A DNA stretch of 64,000 bases, taken from Apoda limacodes (taxonomy: Eukaryota > Arthropoda > Insecta > Lepidoptera > Limacodidae). The notes beneath the pieces were generated by a model. It worked only from the letters and a program-made list of their open reading frames with translations. It had not been told where the DNA came from and made no database searches. Below, piece after piece: positions 37,426-52,400 of this stretch. The stretch spans positions 5,018,563 through 5,082,562 of the forward strand of contig OX291540.1 in NCBI GenBank assembly GCA_946406115.1, given 5' to 3'. The position numbers were made by a program, and so were the translations under genes. Numbering within the stretch: position 1 is the first letter of the stretch; the number at the start of each line of letters is the position of its first letter.

Positions 37426-40400
37426 CTGAAACAAAAAAAAAAACAATCACCATAAGAAAACATCGGAATGTAGCAACTAACTTTGAAACTAAAATCTATT
37501 AAAGATTATTAGAATCACTACTCTTACTCCATTTCGATATCTTCAGGATCGAGGTCGAATGTTGGGAGTATTGTTAAAATCTATCTATCCCTAAAAGTTA
37601 TTTTGGATTAGAATTGGGATGTTTATAAGCTTTTAAAACCTTATTAGTTTACCTAGGGCGTGTTTCAGCTTACAAAAACTAGAATCCTCTTTAACTGTTA
37701 ACGTATACAATTTAATAGAAAACTGGCACACTGCAGACCTAGATCTTTATTCCTAGAACATGTCTTTAAAAATTCGTAATGTTTGATTAGTAAGTGTCAA
37801 AAATAAGTTGAAATCTTTTGTATGAAGCACGCTATAGGCGCCGCGAATCGTATTCTCTTAAATACAATACTTCGATACACTTGTTATCGGTCTCTAACCA
37901 CAAGTAATTGAACAATATATATATATAGAAAAAATTAATCCCTGTTTCCTTTGGTCACGCCATATCTTCCCACCGACTGTGTAGTCGTAGTGCACACGCC
38001 GAGGAAGGCTTTTGAATTAGTACAACCCTTTCAGAATAGGTGGCGCGCCAGTTATTTTAAAAAGAAAAACAACGTTCGCGAGATCAGCTAGTAAACAATA
38101 CAAGCTAACCGCTAAAATTAATTTGATATTTTAAATGTTTATTTTTGGCGATTGATTTTTATCTTTATTAATCAAGGTTGGCAATCAATAAAATTATTAA
38201 AAAATCATGCATATACCATTTTATAGTAAGGTTTTATAGCGACGAGCGCTGACAGCTCTGCAACATTACATTCAATTTTACTAATTGAAATATAATTTTG
38301 ATTTCTATTGTTTTCAGAATTGGGATCTGTAGTGACAAAACGCAAACGCCGTACCTATATATTTTCATACAAAACTAGCTGAGCCGGCGAACGTTGATTC
38401 TCTTTTTTTTAACAACTGGCGCGCCATCTATTGTCGCAGGGTTATACTAAGTCCGAAACCTTCCCCGACATGTGCACAACTTACTACAATTTCATTACAA
38501 TCGGTTTACCTTTAGTGCGCGAGTCCGACTCGCACTTGACCCTTATTTCCTTACATATAAACCTTGCTCTAACAATAACGAACACAACAAAATATATCGA
38601 AATCGGTCCAGCTGTTCTCCGCGTTTTTGTGAGACTAACAAACGTCAATTGATTTTTATTTATATAGATAGATAAATTCAATTCAAGATTTCGCATTGCA
38701 TTTTGAATTTAAAAAAAAAACAAATAACCGAGCACGGTGTTTTCGGCCATATGAGACTGTCTAATGTTAAGGTTGGTAAGCCAAAAAATTATGGGTTATA
38801 AGATTCTCATGAAACCAAAACACCTTCCTCTAAAATTGTTTGGTGTTTTCTGCAAAGCAAAATTTCGGTAAATTTAGAGGTTATGGTAAATTTTACTTTC
38901 TATTAAAAATAGTTGAACACCAAATTTTACGATTAACGATTTTTGATTATTTTCCTGTACCTGTGACCTTGCTTCTAGCCAAATTGATACTAGGTCAATA
39001 GGAAGTTTTGATTTATTCGTGGTTGTCAAAATATGCGGCATAACTTGCTGTAATTTTTATTGCGTTGATTAATTAACTTAATTTTTTTAACAACTCCAAG
39101 GGACTGTAGACCTAAGTATTCGATTTTGATTTTAACTTGATATCAAGACGCAATTTTGAAAAAATGGTCTGGACAGACAGTCAAATGGACAAAGAAATGA
39201 TCCTTTAAGGTCTCTGATTTATAAATAATATTTGTTAGTTTGTATCTCATGCGTTCCTTAGCTAAACGATAACGATTGTAATGAATCTTTGGTCAGTTGT
39301 TATTAAAATAGCCGGGACACATTTTGAATTAGTACTCATATGTTACAATAGATTGTGCGCAAGTCGTTTCAAAGGGTTGTGATTGTCGACGTGTATTTCG
39401 CTCAGTGGCGGTTCATGTTTTTGGTGTGAATTGATTTGGGAAAGGTGGAAGAAAGGGTCAAGAACGAAATGCTGATTTTTTAATTATTTTTACATTAACC
39501 TACCATCTTGTGATGCGACTACGCCTTTAAACAGCGCATCGTTAAACAACTTATCCCTCTACCTGTTGGTGATGAGCCGGCGGCGGTCCTGCGTATCCGT
39601 TATAATACGGCGTGTTGTAAGGATACGAGCTGGGAACTCCAGGCACGCCGGGTACGCCAGTCGCGTATCCATACTGCCAGTCCGAAAGATATCCGGGCGT
39701 TGGCCGCATCAGCTGACCACCCCATCCACCACCATAGCCGACAAAGCCCCCGTATCTATGTAAATATTAAGTTGAAAATTAATTTTATAATATTAGTATT
39801 TTTTTTTAAATATTTTTGGATATAAATACATATAAACACTTTTTTCACACATAGAAAACACCGAGTATCAAGACAAACACAAATGTTCATCACATAAACG
39901 TTTTTCTTGTGCGGGAACCGAATCCACACCCCCTGAATTAGCGGTCTTTACCCAGTGAGCCACGGAGGCGATTTACCTAACTAATAAACCAGATTAGTGT
40001 GCAAAGTGCAAGTCCAAGCGAGAAAAGCGACGTAAATATAAGGATTTATAGGCCTTTTAATCTTACATGTGCAAAATTTTATTATTTATTTTTTCTCTCG
40101 CTCTTGGTAGTGCTTATCACGACTAAAGGTCAGCAAAATGTCTTTTTAAATAAGTTATGGTTTAATGCAAACATATTGGCTAAGTAACGTGTCACATGAT
40201 TTTTTGCTGATGGGATAGGAGGTTATCAAAATGTTGAAGGTTTTATGTTGGAATCCTAAGGCGGAACAGATCTCACTACCTTACAAACAGTTCCCTAAGT
40301 AATGAAAAAGGTAAAAAATTTGAAAGATACCCATTATTCCCGTATGCCGCCCCGCCATAAGCTCCATATGCTCCATATAACGCAGGGGGGTATTCGGGCA

Positions 40401-43400
40401 AAGGGGGCGGCGGAGCAGGGGCTGGTTGCTCCCCTCCTCCTGTAGGCGCTCCCTGACCGTCAGCTATCGACGGGATCTGATCCACCAAGGACTCTAGTCC
40501 CGATAACGATTTCGAAGCAACGTCTTGAGATTTGGGTTTTACGGCACCGCCATATTCACTTGGTGAACCTACGAACAAAACAATATACGTATATTAACTT
40601 TGATCAGGCATAAAACATTTCTCAATCTCCAAGCGTTTGCCCTCGCAGTCGATCGGTTAATATTATACTCCCTTATAATTATTTAGTTAGATAATGTTTT
40701 ACCAGGTCCATGGTGCGAGTGCGGCGTGTGTGGTGGATGGTCAGGGGGGCGGAAGGCAGGTGCGGCGTGCGGTGAAAATGGGCTCTCCCCCTCTCCGCCG
40801 CCGGACGAACCCCCTCCCCCAGGTGGTGTCGCTCTGTGACAAACACATATATAAATATAATGACGCATATCTATAATACATTGCACACTAAACCTAACAA
40901 TTAACGGATTGTGTAACGCTTAATACACCGCTATAATAAAAGGTACCGCCGAGCATTATATTAACATTTTGAAAAATAATAATAGCAAATAGTAGCTATA
41001 TGATAGTTATTTAAATATGCTTTTTATTTTAATTGTTTATTATTATACCAATATTCATATGAAAAGAGCGGATTTTGCGAGATTTTTTATAATACAAGAT
41101 AAGGTCTAGTACCTTATTCCAGATACGGTGATTTATTTAGAATTAGCTTTTGCCAGCGGCTCCGACACTCTACATTAACCAAATTCGGCGCAGGATTCTT
41201 ACGCCAACTCCTTGATTATACTAAAGAAGTTTGTTCTAGCATGCTGTAGATGGGTAGCTATGGCTCGTACGGGAATTCGGTTACTGTTACTCCCACGACG
41301 GGAATTTTTGAATTTTTCGGAATCAAAAGTAGCCTTTGTCCTTCTCCGTAACTTCAACTGTCTCTGTGTAAAATTTCAGCTTTATTGGTAAAACTATCCT
41401 TTGTCCTTTCCGGGGACTCAAACTATCAGTACCATATCAAATTTCATCTAAATCGGTTTAGTGGTTTAAGCGTGAAGAGGTAACAGACAGACAGAGTTAC
41501 TTTTGTATTTATAATATTAGTATGGATTTAGGATTCCGTAATATACAAGGACGAGTGCTAGTATCTATTTAAAATCAAAAACGTAAAAAACCTTTTTTTA
41601 ACAGTCTGAAAATTACAAAAATCGTGCTAATCCGTAATAAATAATGGTGACAACAGTACCGGTACTAACCTGTTGAAATTACTGGAGTACATTGAGGAGT
41701 GCTGATGCAGCTGGTCTAAACGAGGACTTTCTGCTACACCATTACCTACAACATATAGTTAATTATATACGAGTAACAATAATAATAAATCTTTCGCACT
41801 CGGTGCATTCGACCTGCCTTAAGGCCAGCGTAAGCTGAACTGAAAGCGAAGTAACCTGAAAGCGCTCTGCGCACTTGGGACTTCTATTGCAGTAACACTA
41901 TTTATATATGAAAAATATTATTGTATAATTTATTTTTTTATTGAAATTATATAATTTTGTATTATAGTTGCCGTCTAGAATTATTCAAGTAGATAACAGT
42001 ACCTTCTTTATTTTTAAATAAACTTATTTATTTCACTATACTTCTGGATGCCGTCTAGAATACAGACTAATCTTTAAAAGTATATGTCACTTTTTAGTTA
42101 TTGCATCATTTAAATTAACGGGTAATTAATTCAACGGGTTTTAACCAAATTGAAAAAAGGAGGTTCCACGTTGCTTGGATTTTTTTATTAGTCCAGTCAA
42201 AATAGACATTTGACTTAGACAAAATTTACATAGAGCTGAAAATTGGCAGAGACGTTAAATACATCATTATAAATAAAATGTCAAAAGTCCCCATCGATCC
42301 TTCATCTTCAAAAAAAAATATTCAAGGACAAGCATACAAAATTAAGGTTTTTTTCCATTTTTCTCGAAAACGGTAAGTTTTATCGTGAAAATAGGTCAGA
42401 CAAAAGTTGTAGATCATACAATTCTCTACAAAATTGGTCCAGTATTTTTTTCTCTTACGAGTCACTATTCGTGAGATATCGCGGTTTTAATAATTACAAA
42501 ATTCATATTTTACATAATATGCACACATTTCCGCACCACCTATGAGGTAATGTTACTTGGCGCATTGTTTTTAACGTGGTGGTGGTAATAAAGAAATTTT
42601 GATCAGATCGTATCCTATTGATTGAAAGAACGGTAATATTGCTAATGATCAAAGTGGAATAGGTTGTTTTCTTCTAAATGTTATTATATTAGATAATTGT
42701 CTAATTCTCCTTCAACAATTATTTCTTCGTCTTTATTTTCTTCTTCTTGCAGAATTTCTGTTCGCTGTTCTAAGAAAAGGGATGCATCAACTGTCTCTTC
42801 ATTAATATCATAAATATTTTCATCTGTTGTATTTGTTTCAATATTGGAGCAAGTCTGACCCTGACAATTGATCCATAATGGCGAACAAAATAATCCCACT
42901 TTTTGACAGCCACAATTCTTACTACAATCCGTCTTGCATTTACAAAAAATAGTATTAAGCAGTTTTTCTGGAGCAGGTGGGAGTAGAGTTTGAATTGGTT
43001 CCAAATAATTATCTGTTAATTTCCAATTAGTGTATATAATGTATAATATAATTTTGTAATTATTAAAACCACGATATCTCGCGAATGTAAGTCGTAAGAG
43101 AAAAAGTGACTATACAGTTTTTGTACAGAATTGTATGATCTACAACTTTTATCTGACATATTTTCACGATTAAATTACCGTTTTTAAAAAAATTGAAAAA
43201 AACTTAATTTTTCACGTTTGACCTTGAATAAATTTTTTTGCAGATGTAGGATCGATGGGGACTTTTGGAATTTTATTTATAATTAACGTCTCTGCCAATT
43301 TTCAGCTCTGTGCGAATTTTGGCTAAGTTATGACGTATCTTTGTCTATTTTGACTGGATTATGTGTGTACATAACGCGCCGGTTATTATTGATTTTAATG

Positions 43401-46400
43401 ATTATTACATATATAGAAGGGTTACCCCGCGGCGTCATTTGATTTAGGTAAGGATCGGTGCAAGAAAACAAGAATAAGGTGAATAGTATTGACACAAAAT
43501 ACACTTAGGTCAATGTTCTGTTAGAATGTCTGCTTTACGGTTCGTTTTGGGAGAACTTGGTAATAATTTTATTTTTGTCTGAACGTTTTCAAATTAGAAA
43601 AAAGGTAAAATTTTTTTTAGTAAATTCCACTTTTTGTTTATAAGCTTTTATGAACCATCCAGACTGATCGGTTTTCGGTCTTACTCAAACAATCCTGGCC
43701 TGCAGTTTTTTCGATTTTGACAGCCCAGCGCAGCGTTTGTGCGTGGTGTGGTTTCCAGCTGGTCCTGGCCATGTTGTGGCCTTTTTTTCAACCTATTCTC
43801 TAGCTAATGGGCGTGATACGACTTGCCAATTATGACACATACAGAAAAACATCTATATTTAACCCAATCCGGGATTTGAACACGAGCCGAATACCGACCT
43901 GTAAGTATTTAACAGCGAAATTTAACCACCAACACTAACACAGTATACTTGCTTGAAAGCACTTCATGCAGTGGGGCCATTCTCCGCCGTTCTCTAGAGT
44001 CGACCCCGCCACCCCTTTGGTTTGATGCAGTTTTTTTTATGAAGTTGCTTAAGTGCCACTACATCAACAAGTTGATGAACAGATTGAGCAATTCATGAGT
44101 GAATGAGCAATACACGAGTGAAAGAGCAAGCGTCCATACGATAACCGCTTAAGCAGGCCACTTATTTGCGGTAATAAATATTAATGAAAAGATGAACTTT
44201 TTATATTGACGTATAACATACGTTAAATATATATTGCATAAGATCCAAATTACAAAATATTTTAAATACGGATTCATTGAACTGCAGAACTAGCAAAATA
44301 AATAATTATACTTCTAAATATTTTTTTATGTGATAACCAAATTTAATTAGAATTTTATTAAGTGTTCATAAATATGCTTCTGGGAACAAGCACACCCTGG
44401 TCCCTTGAAGAGGCCATACTACTTAAATTTTATTCTTTTGGCAAAGATTTCTCCGGATCTGCTGAACAAATCCGACTAAAATTTAATGAGTACTTCGGGA
44501 TATAGTTCAAACCTGAAAAACTTGAAAACACGATTAATGGCCTTTTGTTCGATAAAAAAAATCTTAAACACTGAAAGGAGTCACTGTCTTTTTGTATTTT
44601 TTTTTTAAGTTTTGGCAAAGAAATCTTTAAAGTTGTAAGTGCTATAAGTTTACAAGTTTGCTAAAGCATAGCCGTGATATTGCTTTTAATCCTGAGAAAA
44701 AGCATCGCTGTGGTTTTTTACAAAAAGCTACGTGTGCTTGAAGACGCTGCTGGTTCGGTCCTCATGAAATAGTGTGCATATATGTGTAGGGAAAATAAAT
44801 GTGTATATGCAGATAAAATCTACATTACCGGAAATACGTACCTCTGTCCTGCTGATAATGATAATGATCCTTGTCGTGAGGGTATGACAGTCTCTGCTCG
44901 CCGTCATACATGGCCCCAGCGAAAGAGTTGCCTACACCCGCTGGTGACATCTCGTTGCCACCTGGATTCGGCTGGATAGACAAACAAATTATAAATATTT
45001 TTAAGCTTCGAAAGAAAAGGTGAAGTTTCTTAATTTAATTTTGTTTTATTTTCAAGCATAGAAGAAAAAACTTATTTATTTTTAAATAGTACCACTTTTG
45101 GTCTAAAATCATTTCTGTTTGAAGACTTGTTTATGAATAGAAATAATGTCACTGACACGCCCTATTTTTAGTATCTCAAAATCAAGAAGTGCTAAAAATA
45201 TGAAAAACGCGAAATCCTCAATCAGATTGCCTATTTCAGCCTTAATCATAATTTTTTTGATTTTGTGCTTACAAAATAAGACAAGTAAGACAATACGTAC
45301 AATACGACTACTAAATATGTTTTATTGGAATGCTAAATCCTCGCGCTCCGGATCGGATATCCAAATTTTACACACCTTGTTATAGTCAGAGAGCGAGGAG
45401 TTGCTATTGCTGCCGGGATGCATGTCGGTGCTGCCCATCGGACTGGCATCCGCGCGCGCATCCCGTGGTGGTTCGAAGTCCAACGCAGCCATGCCTGGGG
45501 ACACCGGTCCCGGTGAGGATATCGCTGCGCCTATCTCACTTGACAGTTCTTGACCGAAGCTTCCGCTTCCACTGTTTGTGCTGCCACCCTGGATGGTATT
45601 TATTTTATTTTAATATTACTATTCATCAGAAGTTAACATATGGTTTGCAGACGTACATATTTTTGAAAATTGAGGAGCTCCGTTGACTGGTTTTAGCAAA
45701 CATGAACATTGCGACTAAGACAGAACAAATGGTCGCGTACAGTGCGGTTTCAGAGAAACTTCCTCCCGCGAACGCTTGGGTTGTGGAATGAGCTCCCTGC
45801 CAAGGTTTTCTCTAAGGACTACAGTATGGGGTTCTTCAAGAAAGAAGTTATTGGATTTTTGAAGGGTCAGCAACGCGTGAGTGATACTTCTGGTGTTGCA
45901 AGCGTCCATAGGCCACGGTGACCGCTTTCCATCAGGCGGACCGTGTGCTTGTTTGCTATCAAATGCCAACAAGGATTTTTTAAATCAAACGCCATACTAG
46001 TTCTAGCGATCAGCGCGTTTAAGAAAATTTTATTATACTGGTATGGATAAATAAATAAAAAGTTATCTTCGGATTTCGGGAATACTATTCTGTGGGTTTT
46101 CGTTAGATGCATTATTTGGCTATGTTTTTTTTCATTAACTGATGTCCAATAGAGCTTTATGTGCAATAAAATTATTTAAAAATGCAGATACCCGCAATTA
46201 TTGTTTTGAAACATCTACCATTGTATGACATGAATGAGGAAGTTAGATATATGAAAAAAAGTGTACCTGGTGCGCGAAGTGATGTGGCGAGCCGTAAGTG
46301 GGCGTTAGAGGTGCGGGAGCGGGCGAAGAGTGCTGCGAGTAGGGGGTGTGTGCAGGGGAAGGGGTGTAGCTATGCAGCGGCGCGGCGCTCGCCGGAGACT

Positions 46401-49400
46401 GTGCCGGGAACGGTGTCGTGGGTGCGCCGCCAGGCGCTGGCGACCGCGAGTAGGGGCGACTCTGCGGCTGTTTAAATGATACATATCTTCAAAACACTTG
46501 TATGCAAAAATTTACATAGTCTATACCGCCGTTGTACTTTAATCCTAAATAACTCAAATCAAGAAACTTTCCACAAACTACGACTATTGCTGTCCCAAAA
46601 TTTGACATTCGCGCTGCGCCGGTCACCCAAATATAATGAAATAGATAGGACAGTTCATTTCTCTATGAAAACTTGAGACCAAGATAAGAAATTCCAGTGT
46701 TTTTAGGTTAGTTTTTCTGCTACTTGATTAAAATTATTTTTCAATTAATTATATAAGTAGGTGAACTTAATGAAATTTCGTCCCACAACACACTTCAAAC
46801 CGAAACACTAAATTTTATTCACGTCACGCATGTCGTTGCTATCTTTAGACACACGAAGATCCGACAAACGTGTAATGTAGTAACTAATGTCGTAAACCAC
46901 ACACCTGTGGTACCGGTGAATGTGTGTAAGTGACGGGCAGCGGGGCGGGGCTCTGCGCGAAAGGCGGCCTCGCGGGACTGAGCTGCTGGTAGCCGGCGGG
47001 ACTGCGGCCGCTGAATCGTGCAGGTGACCCATACCCACGAGGCCCACCTGCTCCCGGCGGCGCTACGCTCGTCGCACCCGGACCCGGTGGGGATGGCGCT
47101 GAGAACGCCGCAGGACTCGACTCGTACTGCAATCACAATACAACATTACGGCGCTGCGCTCGAAATCTTTGCGTCACAACACCTGTGTGGCTATTGTAAC
47201 CCGAGAGTACCCGAACAATAACATTTCAAACAAGCAAACACCACTGTGACATTTGTGACCGTCTAACGTAGTGGTTTTATCATCTTTGGTATTATCCCTG
47301 TACGTGGTCAAGAGTCTACAAATGGCTAGTGTTATCATGAATTCTGATCCTAATATTTTTTACTAAGCTGAAACGACTAAGTTTTGTAGGGTTAGGACAC
47401 CTATCGTATTAAAATTTTCTGATTAGGAATGTCTATAGTAATTTAGTGTACAGGAAGAAACTATTAAATAAGGTTGTGACTGTGAACACAGTACACTAGA
47501 CAAAACTACATTGTTTTAAAATTAACTACTCTTAATTTAGTAACTAATTAATTTAGTGCAGTACGCTTACGACTTCAATCGTTCTAAAACGAATGAGTAG
47601 AATGAAACAATAAGTCTAGTATGTTTATGAGACCGATGCTTAACAAGAACCAGCTTTAATAAGTGCGCTTAGAATGACTCCGAACTAGATAACTAGGGAG
47701 CCTATGACTGTTGAAATAAATAAGAATATTTATAAATAGCTACATGAAATACGCTTATTTGAGATAAAATCTCATTGATATGTGGGCGTTAAACTTTAGA
47801 CAGATGTCTTGGTATCACTGCTCTATATCTCTAAAATATTCTCTAGTAAATAATAAATTATTTTTTTTATAAAAAGTTAAAATGTATGTGTTTTGTCCGT
47901 AGGAGTAATCTCTATAAATACCTAACCGATTCCAAGAAGCTACCTCCATCCCTAAGTGCATATATAAAGCTACATTTGCCTTGTCCATTCATGACTTATT
48001 ATTGTTTGTCAAGAACTGACAAAGTGGGTAAATGATTATATCCCTGATCTATAATTCTACCATTTATTATAATTTGGTAAGTTACGACTTATGGAACATA
48101 TATAAAGCCACGTATACGGATACATTGTAACAGAATCAGTGTTGCGTCGATGTGGTCACCACCTGTCCCTGTCACTCAGAAGTGAAGTGGTAGGCTTTCC
48201 CCCAAATTACGATGTCGGTTTGTGACGTTATAACACAGGTACATGTACGAAGGGCGATCAAAAAGTTTTCGGTAATGTTATAAAAATCACAAAAACTATA
48301 AAAGCAAATATTTTATTTTTCAACATAATCTCCTTCTACTGCAATACATTTGGAATCGCTTTTCAAGTTGTCGTATTCCGTCTGAAAAATATCTAGCACC
48401 TGAGTCTCAAAAAACACCACCACCGCAGTCATGACCTCGCCATTGTTCTTTCATTTGGTGATTTAGATCTGTGCTTTTAATTTAGGGAATAAGAAGAAAT
48501 CGCTAGAAGCGAGGTCTAGTGAATATGGTGGATGTTCCATCAATTGAAACCCTGCATTCCTAATGGCTAGATTTTTTTTTGAAATCTCTACTCGCTTTTC
48601 CTTCGGCACTTCCGTTAACATTAGTGGAACCCACCGCGCGTAGACCTTTCTTAAGTTTAAGTAGTCAGAAAGTATTATCTGAACACTCCCAAAAGAAATC
48701 TTTAGATTCTCAGCTATGTAACGAATGGTTACACATCGATCGTTAAGTACTAACTCCTCGACTTTTCTAACATTTTCTACGATAACAGATGTGGATGTGG
48801 TCCACAACGATCTTCAGATTTGCAGCTTGTTCTTCCGCGTTTGAATTCGGAACACCAAAATTGAACCATCATAGTATATTATATTCTCTTTGCCATGGAA
48901 TATGATGGAACATGAAGTTGAACATTAAAAATATGTTTGGTAGACATTTTCTTACTTAGTACGAAGCATTTTATCACGGCGCGTATTTAAGTTTTATTTA
49001 ATTTAAAAAAATATATTTTTCCATTTTTGGCTTAGAACAATGATTTACAGATTTAAAAGAAATATTGTGAAGCACAGAAAGCAATTGCAATGTCACAATT
49101 TACGGTGGCAACTACCAAAAACAGTCCAAATGATTTTTTTTTTCTGAACGGACTATGCAGTTGGTTGATGCAGCCATTACTGCCCCACCGGGCTTTCGGG
49201 GTGAGACTCTGAAGGAGTAAAAACTAAATGAACGTCAAATAAAAATTTCAAATATCGAATACCGGAAAATTTTTGATCTCCTTCTCCTCCTTGTAAACAT
49301 TATTAACCGACTTCCAAAAAAAGGCGGAGATTTTCAATTGGTCTGTATGTTCTTCTTTTTTGTATGTGTGTGTTATTACTAAAACTATGTCGTACTCGTA

Positions 49401-52400
49401 CGTATGCCCTAAGGAAAATTACAAGGAAGGACTTACCCAATTTTGGCGTCAGATTTTGTATGTGTACATTTGTGGTGTAGTGGTTATGATTATATCTGTT
49501 TGTGTTTTTGTGTTCACTATAATCGTTTCTGCTGAAGGGCCGCGCTTGGAACCGCTACCGGTGACTTAACTGCAATCCGTCTTCATAGTCACTATATTGT
49601 TCAACCGACGGTATTTAAACTAACAAATTTGTTTCCTAATTTGCAATATATCGAAAGCGCGTGGGCTACGTGACCGTACGTCGCCGCTGGTATTTCTAGA
49701 TTGCGTGACGTCGCGCACAGATTAAACTACGATCGTATCGCCGGACCGACCGCATAATCTTTACCGAACAATGTGTGTTACGAGATATGTTTGCAAATTA
49801 AGAACAGAGTGTAACAATATTTACATATAAGAATGGGTTAGCCGGCGAATTGGTCCCATTTTAATTTGGTAAGGATCGGCCCAAAAAAACCAGAGTCAGA
49901 TAAGAAAATGTCTAAAATTTTATCATTTTAGACGACCTTATTTGTAATGTATGCGTCCCATAAGTTTTTGCGTGGCAGAGGCACCACTGTGAATGAGGGG
50001 AAAAAATGATAAAACCATTAAATCATAGTTTCGCATTTAACTACGTGCAAAGTCATATAGGTCGTACTCTAGTTGACGATTCAACATGCTAAGGAGGCCT
50101 CTCACGGACTGTAATTTCTCGGGCTACCACACGTCGCCGCTTAAATTTGTGAAGGCGTGAATGTGCCATAGGCCTACCCGAGCCGCGTCTTTGTGGTAAA
50201 GGTGTCTTAGACGAGCCTTTACAGTGTAACCTTTGCTGACCAAACTTCAGCAGCACCTTGGCGTGAGCTGGTGCGACATGGTCCGTGAGATCTCAGGCCG
50301 TGAGAGGCAACCATAACAACCGTAAGTCATCAGTAGAAATTTGCGTGCCCATTTAGTATTTTTAGACAAGGGTGGAGGCATCGACGAACATACACACGTT
50401 ACATATTCGTTCAGCACACAGCTGAAAATATGTTGTTTATTGATTTTTGATTTGCATAACAAAAAAAGCAAAACATACAGACATAGTGATTGTGTATATT
50501 TGTTTTCATTGAGCACTGTTCACGTACGCTTCGTTACTTATCGCGCCGTCCTTGTTTTACTCAAGTTTTTTGTAACAAAGTACTCTCTCGGTAAGCTATG
50601 GCGTTAAAAGTATGGTAAAAGTATAGCTATGGTATTATAATGGCAACCCAAATGATATGTACAATACTGTTCTAGACACTATTACTACAGAGTATAATAA
50701 AATATTTACTGCAAAAAAGAAACTTATTTCCAGTCGCTTTAGTTTTAGTGAATGAGCTTCCAGGTATTTTTAAAAGTAGGCGTACGCTGTATGAATTATA
50801 TAAAGAAAAAACATATAATAAAAGCCAAATATTTAGGGAATATGTAAAAAAATAATCAATAACCTTTAAAAAAGTCTGTCTTGTTACAAAATCAATTCAC
50901 CTCAGACTTAAAGTAAAAAATTCAACAAATAAAATAAAAACTACATGGAACATAATAAATAATGAAACTGGTAAAGCTAGGAATTCTTGTCAGGACTTTG
51001 AATTAATTTTAGATAATACTAGTTTAAAAACAAATTCTGAGGTAGCAGTTGCCTTTGAAATTTTTTTTAGCAATATTCCTTTAAAAACAACTGAACATCT
51101 TAACTCAAATCCAATTTTAACAGAAAAAATAATAAAAACTAATGATCCTGAATGTAAAGTTCCCTTTGTATTTAAAAAAAATTAGTCCTACGGATATCGT
51201 TAATACATTTAAAACATTAGAAATTAAAAACACGACAGATCTTTGGGGACTTTCTGTAAAAACTATAAATTTAATAATTCATGTTATAGCACAACCCTTA
51301 GCCATAATTTTTAATAGTTGTGTTGATAGTAGTGTGTTTCCTGATGAGATGAAACTAAGCAAAGTTATACCTCTTTTTAAGTCAGGTAGTTCAACAGACC
51401 CTAACAATTTTCGGCCTATTTAGCGCTGCTGATGTAAATACAATATTTTTGTTACAAAAAAGGGCAATTCGTGCTATTTATAAATAAGGATCTAGGATAT
51501 TTCTGAGGGATAGGGATAGGCAAGTAAATATTTTTAATTTAGCGTCGCAGTACATATATGAAAATCTTTTATATGTACATAAAAATATCAATAGTTTCAG
51601 CAAGAAAAGTGACGTTCACAAAGTAAATACTAGAAGTAAAAATAAGCTGTTGGTGCATGAAACACGTCTACACAAAATAATTAACTCTTTTATGGGGCAA
51701 TGTATACACTTTTACAGCAAAGTTCCCAATAATATTCAAAAGCTATCAAAAAGTAAATTTAAATCTTTTATCAAACAAGTACTTTCTAAAAAAGCATACT
51801 ACAACATTTCAGACTTTGTAAATGTTAAAAATCCTTGGGACTTGAGATGCTCAATTATCCTGCATAGGTAAACCAAATTAAAATGGAAATAATATAAAAT
51901 TGTACAGCTTAAAATTTAAAACATTGATTGTATTTTTAGTTTTTATGATTTTTTTAAAAGAGTAACTATAGAGTTTCTTGCCGGATTCTTCTCGGTAGAA
52001 TCAACTACATTGTGAACCAGATTTCAACAAATAATATTTCAAAACTTTGACGATTCAAAAGTGATTGTAATATCCTAATTTGAATAAAACATTTTTGACT
52101 TTGACTTTGAAAAGATTTGCAATTTCAACGTATCAATTTCAAGAAAAGGTTTTGCTTTTGACATAAGGCAAAATCCTTATGTCATAAATAAGATTTTATC
52201 CGCCAAGATGGCTTCTTGGGCGCCAAATCCCAGTAGTTTTAATTAAGGAGTCAATAGGAATTTTAACTTTATCGGTGAATAACCGCATAGAATTTGAAAC
52301 AACCAATATCTAAATTTATTTCGATTCTTGGTTTAAGATCATTCAGAGTATATTATGTATTCTGACACTATTTAATTTCTAGTGATTTAACAATTATTCA

